Positions 35,066 through 45,200 of a stretch of DNA of 64,000 bases are shown here, in pieces. The notes under the pieces are model-generated. The model searched no databases and had not been told where the DNA came from. It saw nothing but the letters and a program-made list of their open reading frames with translations. Position 1 is the first letter of the stretch. Every line of letters starts with the position of its first letter. The position numbers were made by a program, and so were the translations under genes. Source of the DNA: Bemisia tabaci (taxonomy: Eukaryota; Arthropoda; Insecta; Hemiptera; Aleyrodidae); contig NC_092794.1 of the NCBI RefSeq assembly GCF_918797505.1, positions 79,025,345 through 79,089,344 of the forward strand. The letters run 5' to 3'.

Positions 35066-35838
35066 AGCTGGGTACGCACTAGAGCGTTTTTGACGAACGA
35101 ACCGAATGAGCAGTCACGGAAGACTGCTCGAGTTGTGCGGCATGTGCGGACGGGTCTACAAACGGCTCGAGCGTTTCTCCCGCACACGCGGAACGAGCCG
35201 AATAGCATCAAAAGCTTTTGATGTTATTCGGATCGTTCCCGCATTTTCCAGCCACGAACCGCTGATTTTTACCGCCCAAAGTGCATCAGTTGACCTCTTG
35301 GTTAAGATGGAGAGGCATCAAGTGGCAGCCGGTGCTTTTTTAATTATATTCAAGTTGTTAAAAAAGAAGAAAAAATCTCTCTCACGCTTTTGGATGAGAA
35401 AGTTATATAGAGTGCGTGAAAATAATTCGCTTGGGAGGGATATGGACTTCTTCCACTTTCAAAATTTATTGCGCATGAGTTCAGTTGATTTTGAGAAACT
35501 GCTCACTATAATTGGGCCGAAAATTACGAAGCAGGTGACCAACTTCCGTGAACCAATCCCGGTATCCAACCGACTAGCAGTCACACTGAGATTCCTAGCA
35601 ACAGGGGACTCATACACAAGTTTGCAGTATTTGACAAAAATCTCAAAGCAACAAATCAGCGAAAGAGTCATCCAAAAGGACGATCATCTTCGCGCTCGCG
35701 GCGTTCCCGCGAAAAAAGATCGGATCGTTCTGTTCCTCGCGTTACCGTGTCTGAACATGTCGAATACGTGCTCAAACTGCTCGCACCGTTTGGCTCGTTC
35801 TGTTCGTTCGTCAAAAACGCTCCACTGCGTACCCAGCT
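35066..35838 (+). mobile_element. PIF/Harbinger deletion derivative with TTA duplication
   Basis: The TIRs are AGCTGGGTACGCACTAGAGC at 35066 and, inverted, AGCTGGGTACGCAGTGGAGC ending at 35838, continuing through GTTTTTGACGAACGAAC. TTA flanks both sides (35063-35065 and 35839-35841), the TWA duplication expected for PIF/Harbinger. The joined flanks (CACATTTCTTA plus TATATTGC) match the empty-site text CACATCTCTTATATATTGCG at 35899-35918. The 773-bp element retains only part of a transposase gene. Confidence 0.9.
35307..35680 (+). pseudogene. HARBI1-like transposase, N-terminal part only
   Basis: From ATG at 35307 the frame reads MERHQVAAGAFLIIFKLLKK, then FQNLLRMSSVDFEKLLTIIG, KITKQVTNFREPIPVSNRLA and VTLRFLATGDSYTSLQYLTK, ending near ISKQQISE. 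The segment SxxxFExLL...I.PVxxRLAVTLRFLATGxSY is the characteristic helix-turn-helix region of PIF/Harbinger (HARBI1-type) nucleases. The DDE catalytic half is missing, and the frame runs straight into the right TIR. The upstream part of the ORF (35106-35306) is TIR and leader, not protein. It cannot encode an active enzyme. Confidence 0.8.
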
Positions 35839-35975
35839 TTATATATTGCAAGATTTTCGCCATATATTTTGGAGTCGATTTCCTATAAATTGTCACATCT
35901 CTTATATATTGCGACAGTTTTGTACTTATATTTCAAAATTTCCTGTATATAATGAATATTTCATATATTATATCA

Positions 35976-36856
35976 TCTATACTATAAGCTCTCAAGCCTC
36001 CTAATTTTGCGAAACTGGTAACGCTTAGTTCCAGCGTTCTACCGGGCCGATGTTTATGATTTTTGCGGCTATCGACGGGTAATTGTCTCTAGATAAGCCA
36101 ACTCTTTTCAGATTTTCAAAATATGGCCTAGGTTTTTTTATATTAAGTGGTAAAGTTGCGAATTCTCCCATTTAAACAATGTAAATTTATATTTTTTGTC
36201 ATAGTTCGTTTGAGCGTTCTACCGGGCCGATTTCTAAGTTTTTTGCGGTAATCGACGGGTAATTGGCCCTAGATGAGCCCGCTCTATTCAGATTTTGGAA
36301 ATAGGACCCAGGTTTTTTTACAATCACGTTATAAAAGTGAGTGAATTTTCAGAATGCTCCGAGACTGCTACCGCTATGCGCGGGAGGATGCGCAGCGGTC
36401 GAGGAGGTTGCGCAGTAGCTGTGTAGCCTGCGCATCAGCTCTACTTTTATCTACACAAGATTCGCCCCGTCTGCCTCAGGTAGAGCGGTGGCCGAGTCGT
36501 CAAAGACGTCGGAAGCGTCCACCTTGAACATGGTAAGGGTTCGATCCCCGTCTCCCGAAACTCTTAATTATTACTTGATTATCAATGTTCGTTGTTTTAC
36601 TGCAATATTTCATCAAGTAGTCATTCCAAAACGCGTCCTTTAGACTTCAAAAAAATAATTTTGTTTCTTCATTCATCAAAACCAAAAATTATTTCATTCT
36701 AAAAGTAAAGTATACCTTATATCGTAATTTTTTAGGGGAAAAATAAAACTAACACCGATAGGAGGGTAAAAATAGGGCCGCGAAGCGGCCCATTGATGGC
36801 GCGGAGCGCCTTCAGGGGGTTGGGCCGCGTAGCGGCCAGGGGGCGTAGCCCCCTAG
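35976..36856 (+). mobile_element. Non-autonomous Helitron, TC...CTAG, precise A^T insertion
   Basis: The 5' end is TCTATACTATAAGCTCTCAA. The 3' end is a GC-rich hairpin region (GGGGGCGTAGCCCCC) followed directly by CTAG at 36853-36856, with A before and T after the element and no target duplication. The opposite foldback arm near 33490-33510 preserves the empty site: its reverse complement reads AAATCATTTCTTATATATTA, exactly flank plus flank. TC start, CTRR end, a 3' hairpin and A^T insertion are established Helitron hallmarks. No Rep/helicase frame is present. A 5'-truncated relative is at 14150-14627. Confidence 0.92.
36483..36556 (+). other. tRNA-like segment within Helitron
   Basis: GAGCGGTGGCCGAGTCGTC (box A, class II tRNA-like D-arm) and GGGTTCGATCCCCG (box B) are 52 bp apart. 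The homologous segment at 14440-14510 keeps both boxes. The acceptor stem does not pair. This is best read as a tRNA-derived pol III promoter captured by the Helitron. Confidence 0.55.
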
Positions 36857-36914
36857 TTTCTTATATATTGCCAACATTCGTATCTTTAGTTACAAACGGC
36901 CCTTCATAGTTAAG

Positions 36915-37745
36915 CTGGTGATGTAAATTATGACTAGGGAGCTGGAGAAAAGGCAGTTTTTCCGTCCGACCGTTTTTCGGGTAGAAAGTCCAAGCTGAGA
37001 GAGAATGTCAAGATCGATTCCTATCGAATTTTTTGCGTTCTTTCTGAATTTGTTATTGTTTTTGTTGTATTACAAACAAAAAATGCTCCACAAGCTCCCC
37101 AAAAACCCCTAACCCCCCCCCCCCCACAAAAAACCCCCAAAACCCCCAAAAATCGTGAAAAAATCTCTGAATGGCCCACTAAACATGATTTTTCACAATT
37201 TTCACTCGTTCCAATCGAAAGTACGCAAAAAATTACCCGGTTACAGGTATTCCATGAATGGTTGGCGAATCTGCCCGGAGAGTTAGAGAATTTTCATCTT
37301 TTATTCAGGGATGGTTTCATTCAACTAAAGACTATTTTTAACTCTGAGCACAATTTTTCCACACCTTAATTTTTGACGTGTTTCATGTACTGATATGTAA
37401 CTTTAATCTGTTGAATTTTGGTGATGTGGCAAAATTGTGCTGGGTGTAAATGAAAACTAATAATCGTGAAAAATGCAGTTTTTTCGGTTTTCTCAAGTTT
37501 AGAGCTGTCTTTCGTGTTGACAGTTTAAGCTGAGAAAATGTCTAACCAATGATTTCTAACGGATTTTTTAAATTACGCTCTTTTTGAATCTGCAATCGTT
37601 TTTGTTACATAATTAACCGTTTTCTAGATACAGGTGAAAAATTGCCAAAAAACCCCAAAAATCGTTAAAAATGTCCAGAATAACCCATTAAGAGTAGGTT
37701 TGGACAATTTTCGCCTGTTTCATTGAAAGGTACGCAAAAATTTAC
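36915..37745. repeat. Diverged tandem duplication, unit about 530 bp
   Basis: A block with GCAGTTTTT, CCGTTTTTCGGGTAGAAAGT, CAAGCTGAGAGAGAATGTC, GTTTTTGTT, AAAAATCGTGAAAAA and GAAAGTACGCAAAAAATTAC (36950-37220) recurs from about 37470 to 37745 in diverged form. There is a C run at 37115-37126. No coding frame is seen. It forms the 5' flank of the LINE. Confidence 0.7.
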
Positions 37746-38039
37746 GTGTATGAACCTCCCGTACATTCGCGTTCGAACCTCCGAGCTGACTAGTGTGTAG
37801 TGCGTATTACTTCCGCTTCCTTATCTTCTTGGTTCTCGCTAGTTTTTTTACTACCGTTATTTCGTTTTTGAGTTTTTTTAGTTCCTATGTCTTCCAGCTA
37901 GTTTTCTATTTTCCTCATTTTTCTAGTCAATTTCTTTGGTTATTTTTGTTTATCCTTTTCTAAGTTTTTGTTAATCTATCTCCGTTCCATGTGGTAAGTC
38001 CGTCTTTTCTAACCTCTGTCTCCCGATGACAGCCTAAAA

Positions 38040-39692
38040 ATGTCTGATCCCCCAGTAGATCCAGGGGACCCCCCTGGTATTAACTCCCAAACCCAAAATG
38101 CTTCTGTTTCCGTAAGTGCCGATCCTTTAGTTAATGCTACCGAAAGTAGAAAAACGATTATTCTTAAGAAAATTGATGATTTACTGTATCCTGATAACTC
38201 AACTGGCCCCTTTGTTATCTCCTTATCTTATGATGGTTTAGGTAACAAACATGCTACCCTTAAAGGTGAAGCCCTTTATAGATGTAATATTGTTGGTATT
38301 AAGTCCATCAAAAAGATTAACAAAAGTTTAGTCAATATCGAATTTGTGAAACGCGACTATGCTAACAATCTGGTTTCCAATCACAAAACTATTCTCCCCT
38401 ATGAAAATGCTAGGGTTTTCATTCCCCTCAATTATATTACTCGTAGATTAGTAATCAATGACGTACATACAGACCTAGGCATTGAATCTATAGGCAACTA
38501 TCTAAAAGATAAATATGCTAATGTTATCTCAGTTCGACGTATCTTCCGAAGAAATGAGAAAGGTGTTTTAACTCCTACCCCTAAACTCGAACTTCTTTGG
38601 GAAGGTACTACCCGTCCTGACTTCTTTTATATCTTCTATTCTCGTTGCAAAGCTACCCCCTATATCTACAACGTTACAACCTGTTCTAACTGTTTAAACT
38701 ATGGCCATCGTGCTGAATTTAAGGGTATCTTAACTTGTAAAGGTCTTAATCGATGCCCAAACTGCTCAGACCAACATGCTGCGCATGATATTTGCCCTAA
38801 TACAACCAAATGTCTTCATTGCAAAGGTCCCCACAAAACCTTTGACCCTTCCTGTCCATCATTACTTGAACAGAAAGCTATTAAAAAAATTATGGCCTTC
38901 GAAAATCTTAGCTTTCATGAAGCAACCAAAAAAGTTGAGATGCTGAAAACCGAAAATTTCAAACTGACCCTGAATGACAGACTTCTAGCAATCCAGAATA
39001 AAATTAAGGCAGGAGAGACCATTTCTATTGATGATATCGATCCCAAGAACTTCCCGGTTCTGAATAATAAATATCTAGTACTAACCTCAAACAATGACCA
39101 AGAACAAACAAGTCCTGATAACTTTCAATATTCTATCGACGACCTTAGAAGACCCTATTCAGAAGTCGTTCTTTCCCCCTCTCCTATAAGAAAGAAAGTT
39201 AAGATTTCAGAGGTTAACGATCCAGTAATGCCTTCCGATAGATGGCTTAAAAACTATCAAATCCAATCTTCTTCTACTCAGATCCATAAACCAATCAGTG
39301 ATCAGAATAAAGGTTTCTGGCCCGTTCCGAATAAAGGAAACCAAACTATTGTCTCTCAATCACACTTAGGACAACAGCAACTTAAATTGGCTCCTCCCCC
39401 TAGTAACAAAAACTCTTCATATTCTAATTCATCTACCATACCTACGAAACAAACCCCTTCCGCTAGATCCCCGGTACAACCTCCTAATACTGGACAAAAA
39501 CAAGCAACCCAACAACAATACAAACCTTCTTCTTCTACAAAATCAATAACCCCAACCAATCTCCAAACTAAAAAGACAAATCCTTCACAATCCACTATCA
39601 ATACACCTTCTCCCACTCTTACCCATTCTTCTGAACCTGTCTCCTCACTAGTCCTGATGGATATTGGTAGTGAGACTACTCTATCTCCCTGA
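38040..39692 (+). CDS. LINE ORF1, zinc-knuckle nucleic-acid-binding protein
   Basis: A 550-residue protein with an Asp/Pro-rich N terminus, then a basic PRE_C2HC-like region (residues about 90-215: YENARVFIPLNYITRRLVIN, IGNYLKDKYANVISVRRI). Three CCHC-type knuckles follow at residues about 217-285: CSNCLNYGHRAEFKGILTC, CPNCSDQHAAHDIC and CLHCKGPHKTFDPSC. The last third is Ser/Pro/Gln/Thr-rich and disordered. In jockey/I-group LINEs such proteins coat the element RNA in the ribonucleoprotein. The start ATG at 38040 is the first in the frame and follows a stop. ORF2 begins 104 bp downstream in another frame, so ORF2 translation probably needs reinitiation. Confidence 0.95.
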   Translation: MSDPPVDPGDPPGINSQTQNASVSVSADPLVNATESRKTIILKKIDDLLYPDNSTGPFVISLSYDGLGNKHATLKGEALYRCNIVGIKSIKKINKSLVNIEFVKRDYANNLVSNHKTILPYENARVFIPLNYITRRLVINDVHTDLGIESIGNYLKDKYANVISVRRIFRRNEKGVLTPTPKLELLWEGTTRPDFFYIFYSRCKATPYIYNVTTCSNCLNYGHRAEFKGILTCKGLNRCPNCSDQHAAHDICPNTTKCLHCKGPHKTFDPSCPSLLEQKAIKKIMAFENLSFHEATKKVEMLKTENFKLTLNDRLLAIQNKIKAGETISIDDIDPKNFPVLNNKYLVLTSNNDQEQTSPDNFQYSIDDLRRPYSEVVLSPSPIRKKVKISEVNDPVMPSDRWLKNYQIQSSSTQIHKPISDQNKGFWPVPNKGNQTIVSQSHLGQQQLKLAPPPSNKNSSYSNSSTIPTKQTPSARSPVQPPNTGQKQATQQQYKPSSSTKSITPTNLQTKKTNPSQSTINTPSPTLTHSSEPVSSLVLMDIGSETTLSP

Positions 39693-39796
39693 TCTTCCCC
39701 CCTAAAACCCAGTTCTGTTTTTAATCCCTTTTTCTTTTTTTCCCTTTCTTTTTAACCCCCCTACTTCCTCTCTTTCCCCTCTAACACTCTCTACTT

Positions 39797-42700
39797 ATGT
39801 CACCTCCAACTTTATCTACTCTTCCCTCAAACTTTCATATCCTGAACTGGAATATGAGATCTTTACTCTCTAATGAAACTGACCTCAAAATTCTTCTTTC
39901 TGACTTGAAACCAGACATAGTTTTGTTATCTGAAACCTGGTTAAATAACTCTTCTCGAGTCAAATTTCCAGGTTACAATATTATAAGAGACGATCGCGAC
40001 GATGGTTACGGTGGCCTCTTATCACTAATTAAAATCAAATATAAATTTCAACGTCTTTCCTTAGACACTACATCACTATTAAACTCAAGAATAGAAACAC
40101 AATCTTTCAAACTTATATTTGATAATTCATCTGAATTCTTCTTTTTGAATATGTACATCAATCCCACAAGTAAACTTCTACTGAACAACCTTTTGACCTT
40201 CTTTGAATCCAATAACCTGGTTGGCAAACCTCTTTTCTGGGCTGGTGATTGTAATGCAGAACACCCCCTGTGGGGCTACCCTTCTAGTGACCCTAGAGGC
40301 GAAGTTCTTGTTAACCTTTCCCATCAATTAGATCTTTTCAATATCAACTCACTTAATCCCCAACCAACAAGAAAAACTGCTCCGGGCCGTAGCCTTAGAT
40401 TCAATGATTTGGCCTTTATTTCTGAACCACTCTGTAGGAACACTTACTGGAAAGCTCTTCAAACAGGTGGTAGTGATCACCTACCATGCTCCTACTTCTT
40501 AAATAAAACAATCTCTTCAGATATCACCTCGATACCTTCCACCTCCTCATTTGCTCTTCCTAAACTAGAAAAGTTACCAAAATTGGAAAACTGGAGTTTG
40601 TTTAAATCACACCTTAATCAACTTCTCACCTGTTCCTACTACAGTTATGATAGCTATATCAATATAGTGAAAGAAGCCTACGCCAACAGCGTTAGAGATG
40701 AGAGATTACTGAAAACTCCTCATTCCCAGTTTGTCCAACTCCCTCCCTCTTCTTCGACAACCACTATTCCTTCTAAACCCAAGAAATATAAAAGAATTCC
40801 CTGGTGGAATGAGGAATGTCAAATGTTAAAAAATAAACGTGACTTTCTCCTAAGAGATTACCAGAGAAATTGTTCCTTTTCTACTTTTTTAGAATATAAG
40901 AAGACCAACGCTGAATTTAAACTCCTGGTTAAAAGTACAAAAAAGAAAAATTGGAGAGAATTCACTGACAAACTTAATCATTTTACTCCTGCTAAAGAAA
41001 TTTTTGAAAAAGTTAGGATTCTTAACAGATCACTAACCCCGTATCAAGATATTAATTTTGATTGGATTGATGACCTTCATCTAAACCTTACCCCTGATTC
41101 TCAGTTCTCTAAACAATGGAACAACTCTTCATCCTTCTCTAACTCATTTGAAAAAATTTCGAAAGAAGAATTCTTTTTGGCAATTAAGAAACTTAAAAAG
41201 AAAAATCCTGGTTTAGATGACACCTTGGTTGAATTCATTTCAGAAGCCCCCACCAAAGCCCAAAATATCCTCCTTGACATTTTTAACAATATCCTAATAA
41301 CCAAAAAGATACCCGATGACTGGAAAAACGTTAAAATCTTCACTAGTTTAAAGAAAGACAAAGATCCTCAATTAGCCTCCTCCTATAGACCGATTGGAAT
41401 TATCTCTGCTTATAGGAAACTTTTTGAAAGAATAATTCTCAATCGGTTAGAATTCTTTCTAGAAAAAAATCATAAACTCTCTCCTTTCCAATTCGGATTT
41501 AGAAAGGGAAAAAATGTATATCATAACCATTTTCAAATTTCCAGCCATGCCTATAAGGCGATCGGTGAAAAAGCTTATATGGCAACTCTTTTTTTGGATA
41601 TTAAAAATGCCTACAATAACGTTAACTATAATATCCTTTATAAGAAACTCATTTCAATTGGCATTAACCCTGATCTAGCTCGTATTATTTTTAATCTTAT
41701 TTCAAATAACTCCATTATAGTCTCATATTTCAATAAAACTACGAATCCTCGCCTCCAACCTAAAGGCCTGACCCAAGGTGGTATCCTTAGTCCGTTACTT
41801 TACCTTATTTACACCTCTGATTTATTTAGATCCCTCTCTACATCATACATTTCTGAATTTGCTGATGACATATCTATTTATAACATCCATAAGAAATTAG
41901 ATGTAGCGATGGAGTTACTTAATTCAGACCTTAAGTGTATTAACAATGCACTCTCAGCTCTAGGACTTGACCTTTCTCTCCCTAAAATCCAGGCTATAAT
42001 TTTTTCTACTAGGAGACTCCCTGATAACCTTTCTTTTAATCTTGATGATTTCTTAATCCCTGTACTTCCCTCGGCCACATATTTAGGCCTCCTATATACT
42101 AGAAAAATGAATTGGCTTCCACATATTAATTCTATTAAACTTAAAATTTCTTGTAAATTAAACATCTTGTCATATCTACATGGTTGTTCTTGGGGTATTA
42201 ACCAGGACGTTTCTCGAAAACTTTTCATGAGTATGATTCGCCCGATTCTTGATTTCGGCCTCCCAATATACTGTAGAAATTTTAATCTTATCGAAAGAAC
42301 TAATATACTCCAAAATTCTTGCCTACGTAAAACTTTAAGTGTTCTTAGATCAACCCCTACCAATAATCTAAACGCTGAGTCAGCTATTCCCCCTATCCTT
42401 AATAGATTTAACTTCCTAACAGATAAACTTCTAATCAGAGCAATGAGCATGAAGCACAGCCCCATTATAAGGAATATAAAGATGCTCGAGAGATCAATTA
42501 TGAATAGTAACTATTGGGTTAATAAACAACACCCACTTTTTCTTAACAGATGGATTCTGAGAAATCCTTTACTTCCCAAAATCTTAAAAAGCGATTTGCC
42601 GTGCTCGCTTATGAGAGATCCTGTTTTCCAATTTTTCCAACCTAATACCATCTTCTTAGACATTCCTAAAAAAAAACTATCTGATCACATTTCAATCCAA

Positions 42701-43582
42701 ATGAACTTTAACGAATTAATGAGATTAAAATTTAGGAACTTTACCCAGTATTATACTGATGGTGCCAAGACGGCTGAATACACCACGTCAGCCTTTCTCT
42801 CTAATGAATTCTATAAAGTCTATTCTCTATCGGAATATAATTCTATATTTGAAGCCGAAACGTGGGCTATTCTCCAAGCTGTTGAACACAGTATTAGCCT
42901 TAATCTTTCCAATGTTGCAATTTGTACAGACTCTCATAGCGTATTAGTTAACCTGATTAATCAACAACCGGACCTCCACCCCCTCATTGAAGAAACTAAA
43001 GAAATCTTGTTTAGATACCGAGAAAGGAATATTTGGCTGATCTGGATCCCTAGTCACTCAGGAATATTAGGTAACGAAAGAGTAGATCAATTGACTAAAT
43101 CTATTCATTTAGCTCAGCCAATTGATAATAAAATCTTTTTTAAACAATTGTTCCCCCTTATCTCCCAACAAAACTTTAACGATTGGAACTCTAATTGGAT
43201 AGCTTGTACGTGGAAAGGCCAAAGACTAAAATCTCTTCTCCCTACTCTCTCTCGTAAACCTTGGTTTTATAGACTTGACTGGAAACGCTCCCTTATCACG
43301 AATCTAATTAGACTTAGAATTGGTCATGGCCTGTACCCCACTCACTTGTTTAGAATTAACTTAACAACCTCTAATTTGTGTGAATGTGGTTCCATTGGAA
43401 ACCTAGAACATATCCTTTTCCAATGTGATAAACTTAAAAATAGAAATACCCTTCTTTCTGAACTTATAAATAAATTTGAAATCTTCCCACCCTATTCAAC
43501 CCTATATCTTCTTTCGGTCGGCGACCTCAATACCCTTAAATCCATAGCCCTTTTTCTAGATAAAAATGATATCCACCTCTAA
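39797..43582 (+). CDS. LINE ORF2: APE endonuclease, reverse transcriptase, RNase H
   Basis: 1261 residues, intact. The endonuclease spans about 1-235: NWNMRSL at about 17, SETW at about 45, GDCNAEHPLWG at about 150 and GGSDHLP at about 224. The reverse transcriptase spans about 510-780: YRPIGII (530), FLDIKNAYNNV (600), GLTQGGILSP (658) and the catalytic FADD (688). RNase H lies at about 980-1105, with acidic residues in YTDGAK, EAETWAI and CTDSHS, then WIPSHSGILGNERVD. The C terminus carries a CxC...H...C finger, CECGSIGNLEHILFQC. All catalytic motifs are present. It performs target nicking and target-primed reverse transcription. The - strand ORF at 41878-42465 is a shadow. Confidence 0.97.
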   Translation: MSPPTLSTLPSNFHILNWNMRSLLSNETDLKILLSDLKPDIVLLSETWLNNSSRVKFPGYNIIRDDRDDGYGGLLSLIKIKYKFQRLSLDTTSLLNSRIETQSFKLIFDNSSEFFFLNMYINPTSKLLLNNLLTFFESNNLVGKPLFWAGDCNAEHPLWGYPSSDPRGEVLVNLSHQLDLFNINSLNPQPTRKTAPGRSLRFNDLAFISEPLCRNTYWKALQTGGSDHLPCSYFLNKTISSDITSIPSTSSFALPKLEKLPKLENWSLFKSHLNQLLTCSYYSYDSYINIVKEAYANSVRDERLLKTPHSQFVQLPPSSSTTTIPSKPKKYKRIPWWNEECQMLKNKRDFLLRDYQRNCSFSTFLEYKKTNAEFKLLVKSTKKKNWREFTDKLNHFTPAKEIFEKVRILNRSLTPYQDINFDWIDDLHLNLTPDSQFSKQWNNSSSFSNSFEKISKEEFFLAIKKLKKKNPGLDDTLVEFISEAPTKAQNILLDIFNNILITKKIPDDWKNVKIFTSLKKDKDPQLASSYRPIGIISAYRKLFERIILNRLEFFLEKNHKLSPFQFGFRKGKNVYHNHFQISSHAYKAIGEKAYMATLFLDIKNAYNNVNYNILYKKLISIGINPDLARIIFNLISNNSIIVSYFNKTTNPRLQPKGLTQGGILSPLLYLIYTSDLFRSLSTSYISEFADDISIYNIHKKLDVAMELLNSDLKCINNALSALGLDLSLPKIQAIIFSTRRLPDNLSFNLDDFLIPVLPSATYLGLLYTRKMNWLPHINSIKLKISCKLNILSYLHGCSWGINQDVSRKLFMSMIRPILDFGLPIYCRNFNLIERTNILQNSCLRKTLSVLRSTPTNNLNAESAIPPILNRFNFLTDKLLIRAMSMKHSPIIRNIKMLERSIMNSNYWVNKQHPLFLNRWILRNPLLPKILKSDLPCSLMRDPVFQFFQPNTIFLDIPKKKLSDHISIQMNFNELMRLKFRNFTQYYTDGAKTAEYTTSAFLSNEFYKVYSLSEYNSIFEAETWAILQAVEHSISLNLSNVAICTDSHSVLVNLINQQPDLHPLIEETKEILFRYRERNIWLIWIPSHSGILGNERVDQLTKSIHLAQPIDNKIFFKQLFPLISQQNFNDWNSNWIACTWKGQRLKSLLPTLSRKPWFYRLDWKRSLITNLIRLRIGHGLYPTHLFRINLTTSNLCECGSIGNLEHILFQCDKLKNRNTLLSELINKFEIFPPYSTLYLLSVGDLNTLKSIALFLDKNDIHL

Positions 43583-44021
43583 TCTACCAAATCTTCATTC
43601 TTACACTAATAATTTCCCTATATTTTTTTTTCACTCCCACCAACCGTCTTACCCTCTGTTTTATTCAATCTACCTTTTGTCCAAACAAATCATTCTCTCT
43701 AACACATTCAATCCCTACCGTATGTTCACTTTGTTTGTTTTCCATTACCCAGTCTCTGGTCATAGGAAGTCGCTCTGCCGGGTATCAGAGCGTGAAAATG
43801 GTGAAGGGTTCTCACCCTCTCTCTACTCAACTCCTCTTTTTTATCAATCCCTCACCTTTTTCCATGTTTTTAGTTTTTTCTTTTTCACACCTCTAAAGTC
43901 GGTAACTAGTCACCTGTAACCTTCTCTCTACACTATCACACTAGTCTAAAGTTGGCTGCAGGTGCTTAGACACAAAGCCATAAAACAACAGAAAAAAAAA
44001 AAAAAAAAAAAACCTCCCGTA

Positions 44022-45200
44022 TTCATGAAGCAAAGCTGTTTTGGGCTCGTCATAAAATTAAAACAATTTTTCAGCCGAAAAATTGAGTCGGCTGTTTTGA
44101 CACGAAAACGATGCCCAATCGCAAAAACATTTTGTGCCAGAATGCTCCTACCCTAGGGTACTTAAAATATGGGTTCAGATGATTTTTTGAAGTGGGGCCA
44201 AAATCGGCTCTTATGGATACCCCTCCTTTCCCAAAAACCCATGAAGGAGGACCTCACTACAACCTCCAGCTTGAATTTTTGATGTGCATTCGAAGTTCAT
44301 AATAAGTCACATAAGGCGCAACGTGCGACAAAACAACAGCTTGTCTTTCTTTAATCTCAACATTGCGCAGATTTAAAATAATTATAATTATACCGTACTG
44401 CCTAAATACCTTTAAAATAGGGCTTAACTTTGTAGGTAACATATGTAATCAAGCGAGCGCATGGCAGCAGAAGTGGTAAAGTGCTGGAGTCTGGATTGTT
44501 TTGTTGTATGGATTTGTTGAGGTTTATTAAAGCATAAGTGATAATTGTATCAAACATAGATCGAACGGAATAAAATCTGACAAGCAGTTGTCTCAAGGGG
44601 GGGGGGGGGGAGAGCTGAAAATCATAAATCTTCTTTGAACACTACAGGGACCTGAAAAATGACTTTAAAGTGTCCATTTTCTTTCTTCTTTGGTGCTGTG
44701 TCACCAGGATGGTACCTAAGTATGTTCATACATGGTAAGGTTCTTGGGAGACGGCTTCTAGACTTTTAAGACAGGGGCCGAATTTTGTCGGTCCTTCCAC
44801 CGTACTTAAATATTCTCAGGACGGGTCTCAACTGCACTTGAGTCCGGCTTAGCGCTTCTGATTGCCCGGTGGTGCGGTTCGAACTCATCGATGGATGTTG
44901 CACTCCATGTCAAAGGCGTGGCGTGACTATATCCGATAGATGTTCGGTAGGAGTGTCAATCACCTAAGGGGGGGGGGGGGGTCCGGGAGGGCTTACCCCC
45001 CCCTCCTTCAAAGGGGGCGCGGGGGGCCTCCTTCGTAAAATTTTTACAAATTGAAGCCGCAAGAACACGATTTTCATCCTTTCTGGCGAAAATTGTGCCA
45101 ATAAATTGACGTTTTCTTTATGTTTTTTTTTTTTTTTTTCACTTATCGTTTTCCTGTAATTTATTTACTTTAGTGAATTTTAATTTCCTCAAAATTTATA
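44022..45200. other. Non-coding LINE 3' flank with G/C runs
   Basis: No gene or element end recognised. G tracts occur at 44598-44611 and 44969-44981 with a C/G-rich patch to 45030. A box-B-like GGTTCGAACTC at about 44877 has no convincing box A. Confidence 0.4.

Larger units (their letters stand above)
33460..36910. mobile_element. Composite foldback with four nested insertions
   Basis: The left arm, about 33460-33862 (AACTGAAGATACGAATGTTG onward), pairs with the far right arm ending near 36910 (AACATTCGTATCTTTAGTTAC). A partly duplicated inner right arm lies at 34993-35065 and continues at 35842-35975. Nested inside are a MITE (33616-33837), an inner CAGGGTG foldback (33863-34992), a Harbinger derivative (35066-35838) and a Helitron (35976-36856). 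In three cases the opposite arm shows the empty site. The arm sequence is AT-rich with TATATAAG motifs and no coding potential. Confidence 0.8.
37764..44010 (+). mobile_element. Full-length LINE (I/LOA-type), 11-bp target duplication
   Basis: AACCTCCCGTA occurs at 37753-37763 and again at 44011-44021, immediately bracketing the element. Between them lie a 5' end CATTCGCGTTCGAACC, a 276-bp 5' UTR, ORF1, a 104-bp gap, ORF2, a 3' UTR and a terminal run of about 19 A. Target-primed insertion with a poly-A tail and duplicated target is the LINE signature. Both ORFs are uninterrupted, the tail is intact and no 5' truncation is seen, so this copy may be recent and potentially active. RNase H plus an APE-type endonuclease places it in the I superfamily (I, LOA or a related clade). 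It lies in the largest GRASP intron, antisense to that gene. Confidence 0.95.

Noticed and set aside
14440..36556. Functional tRNA genes at 14440-14510, 36483-36556 and 52838-52909
   Set aside because: Box A/B-like motifs and in part a T-arm are present, but acceptor stems do not pair and no convincing anticodon arm forms. All three lie inside mobile elements.
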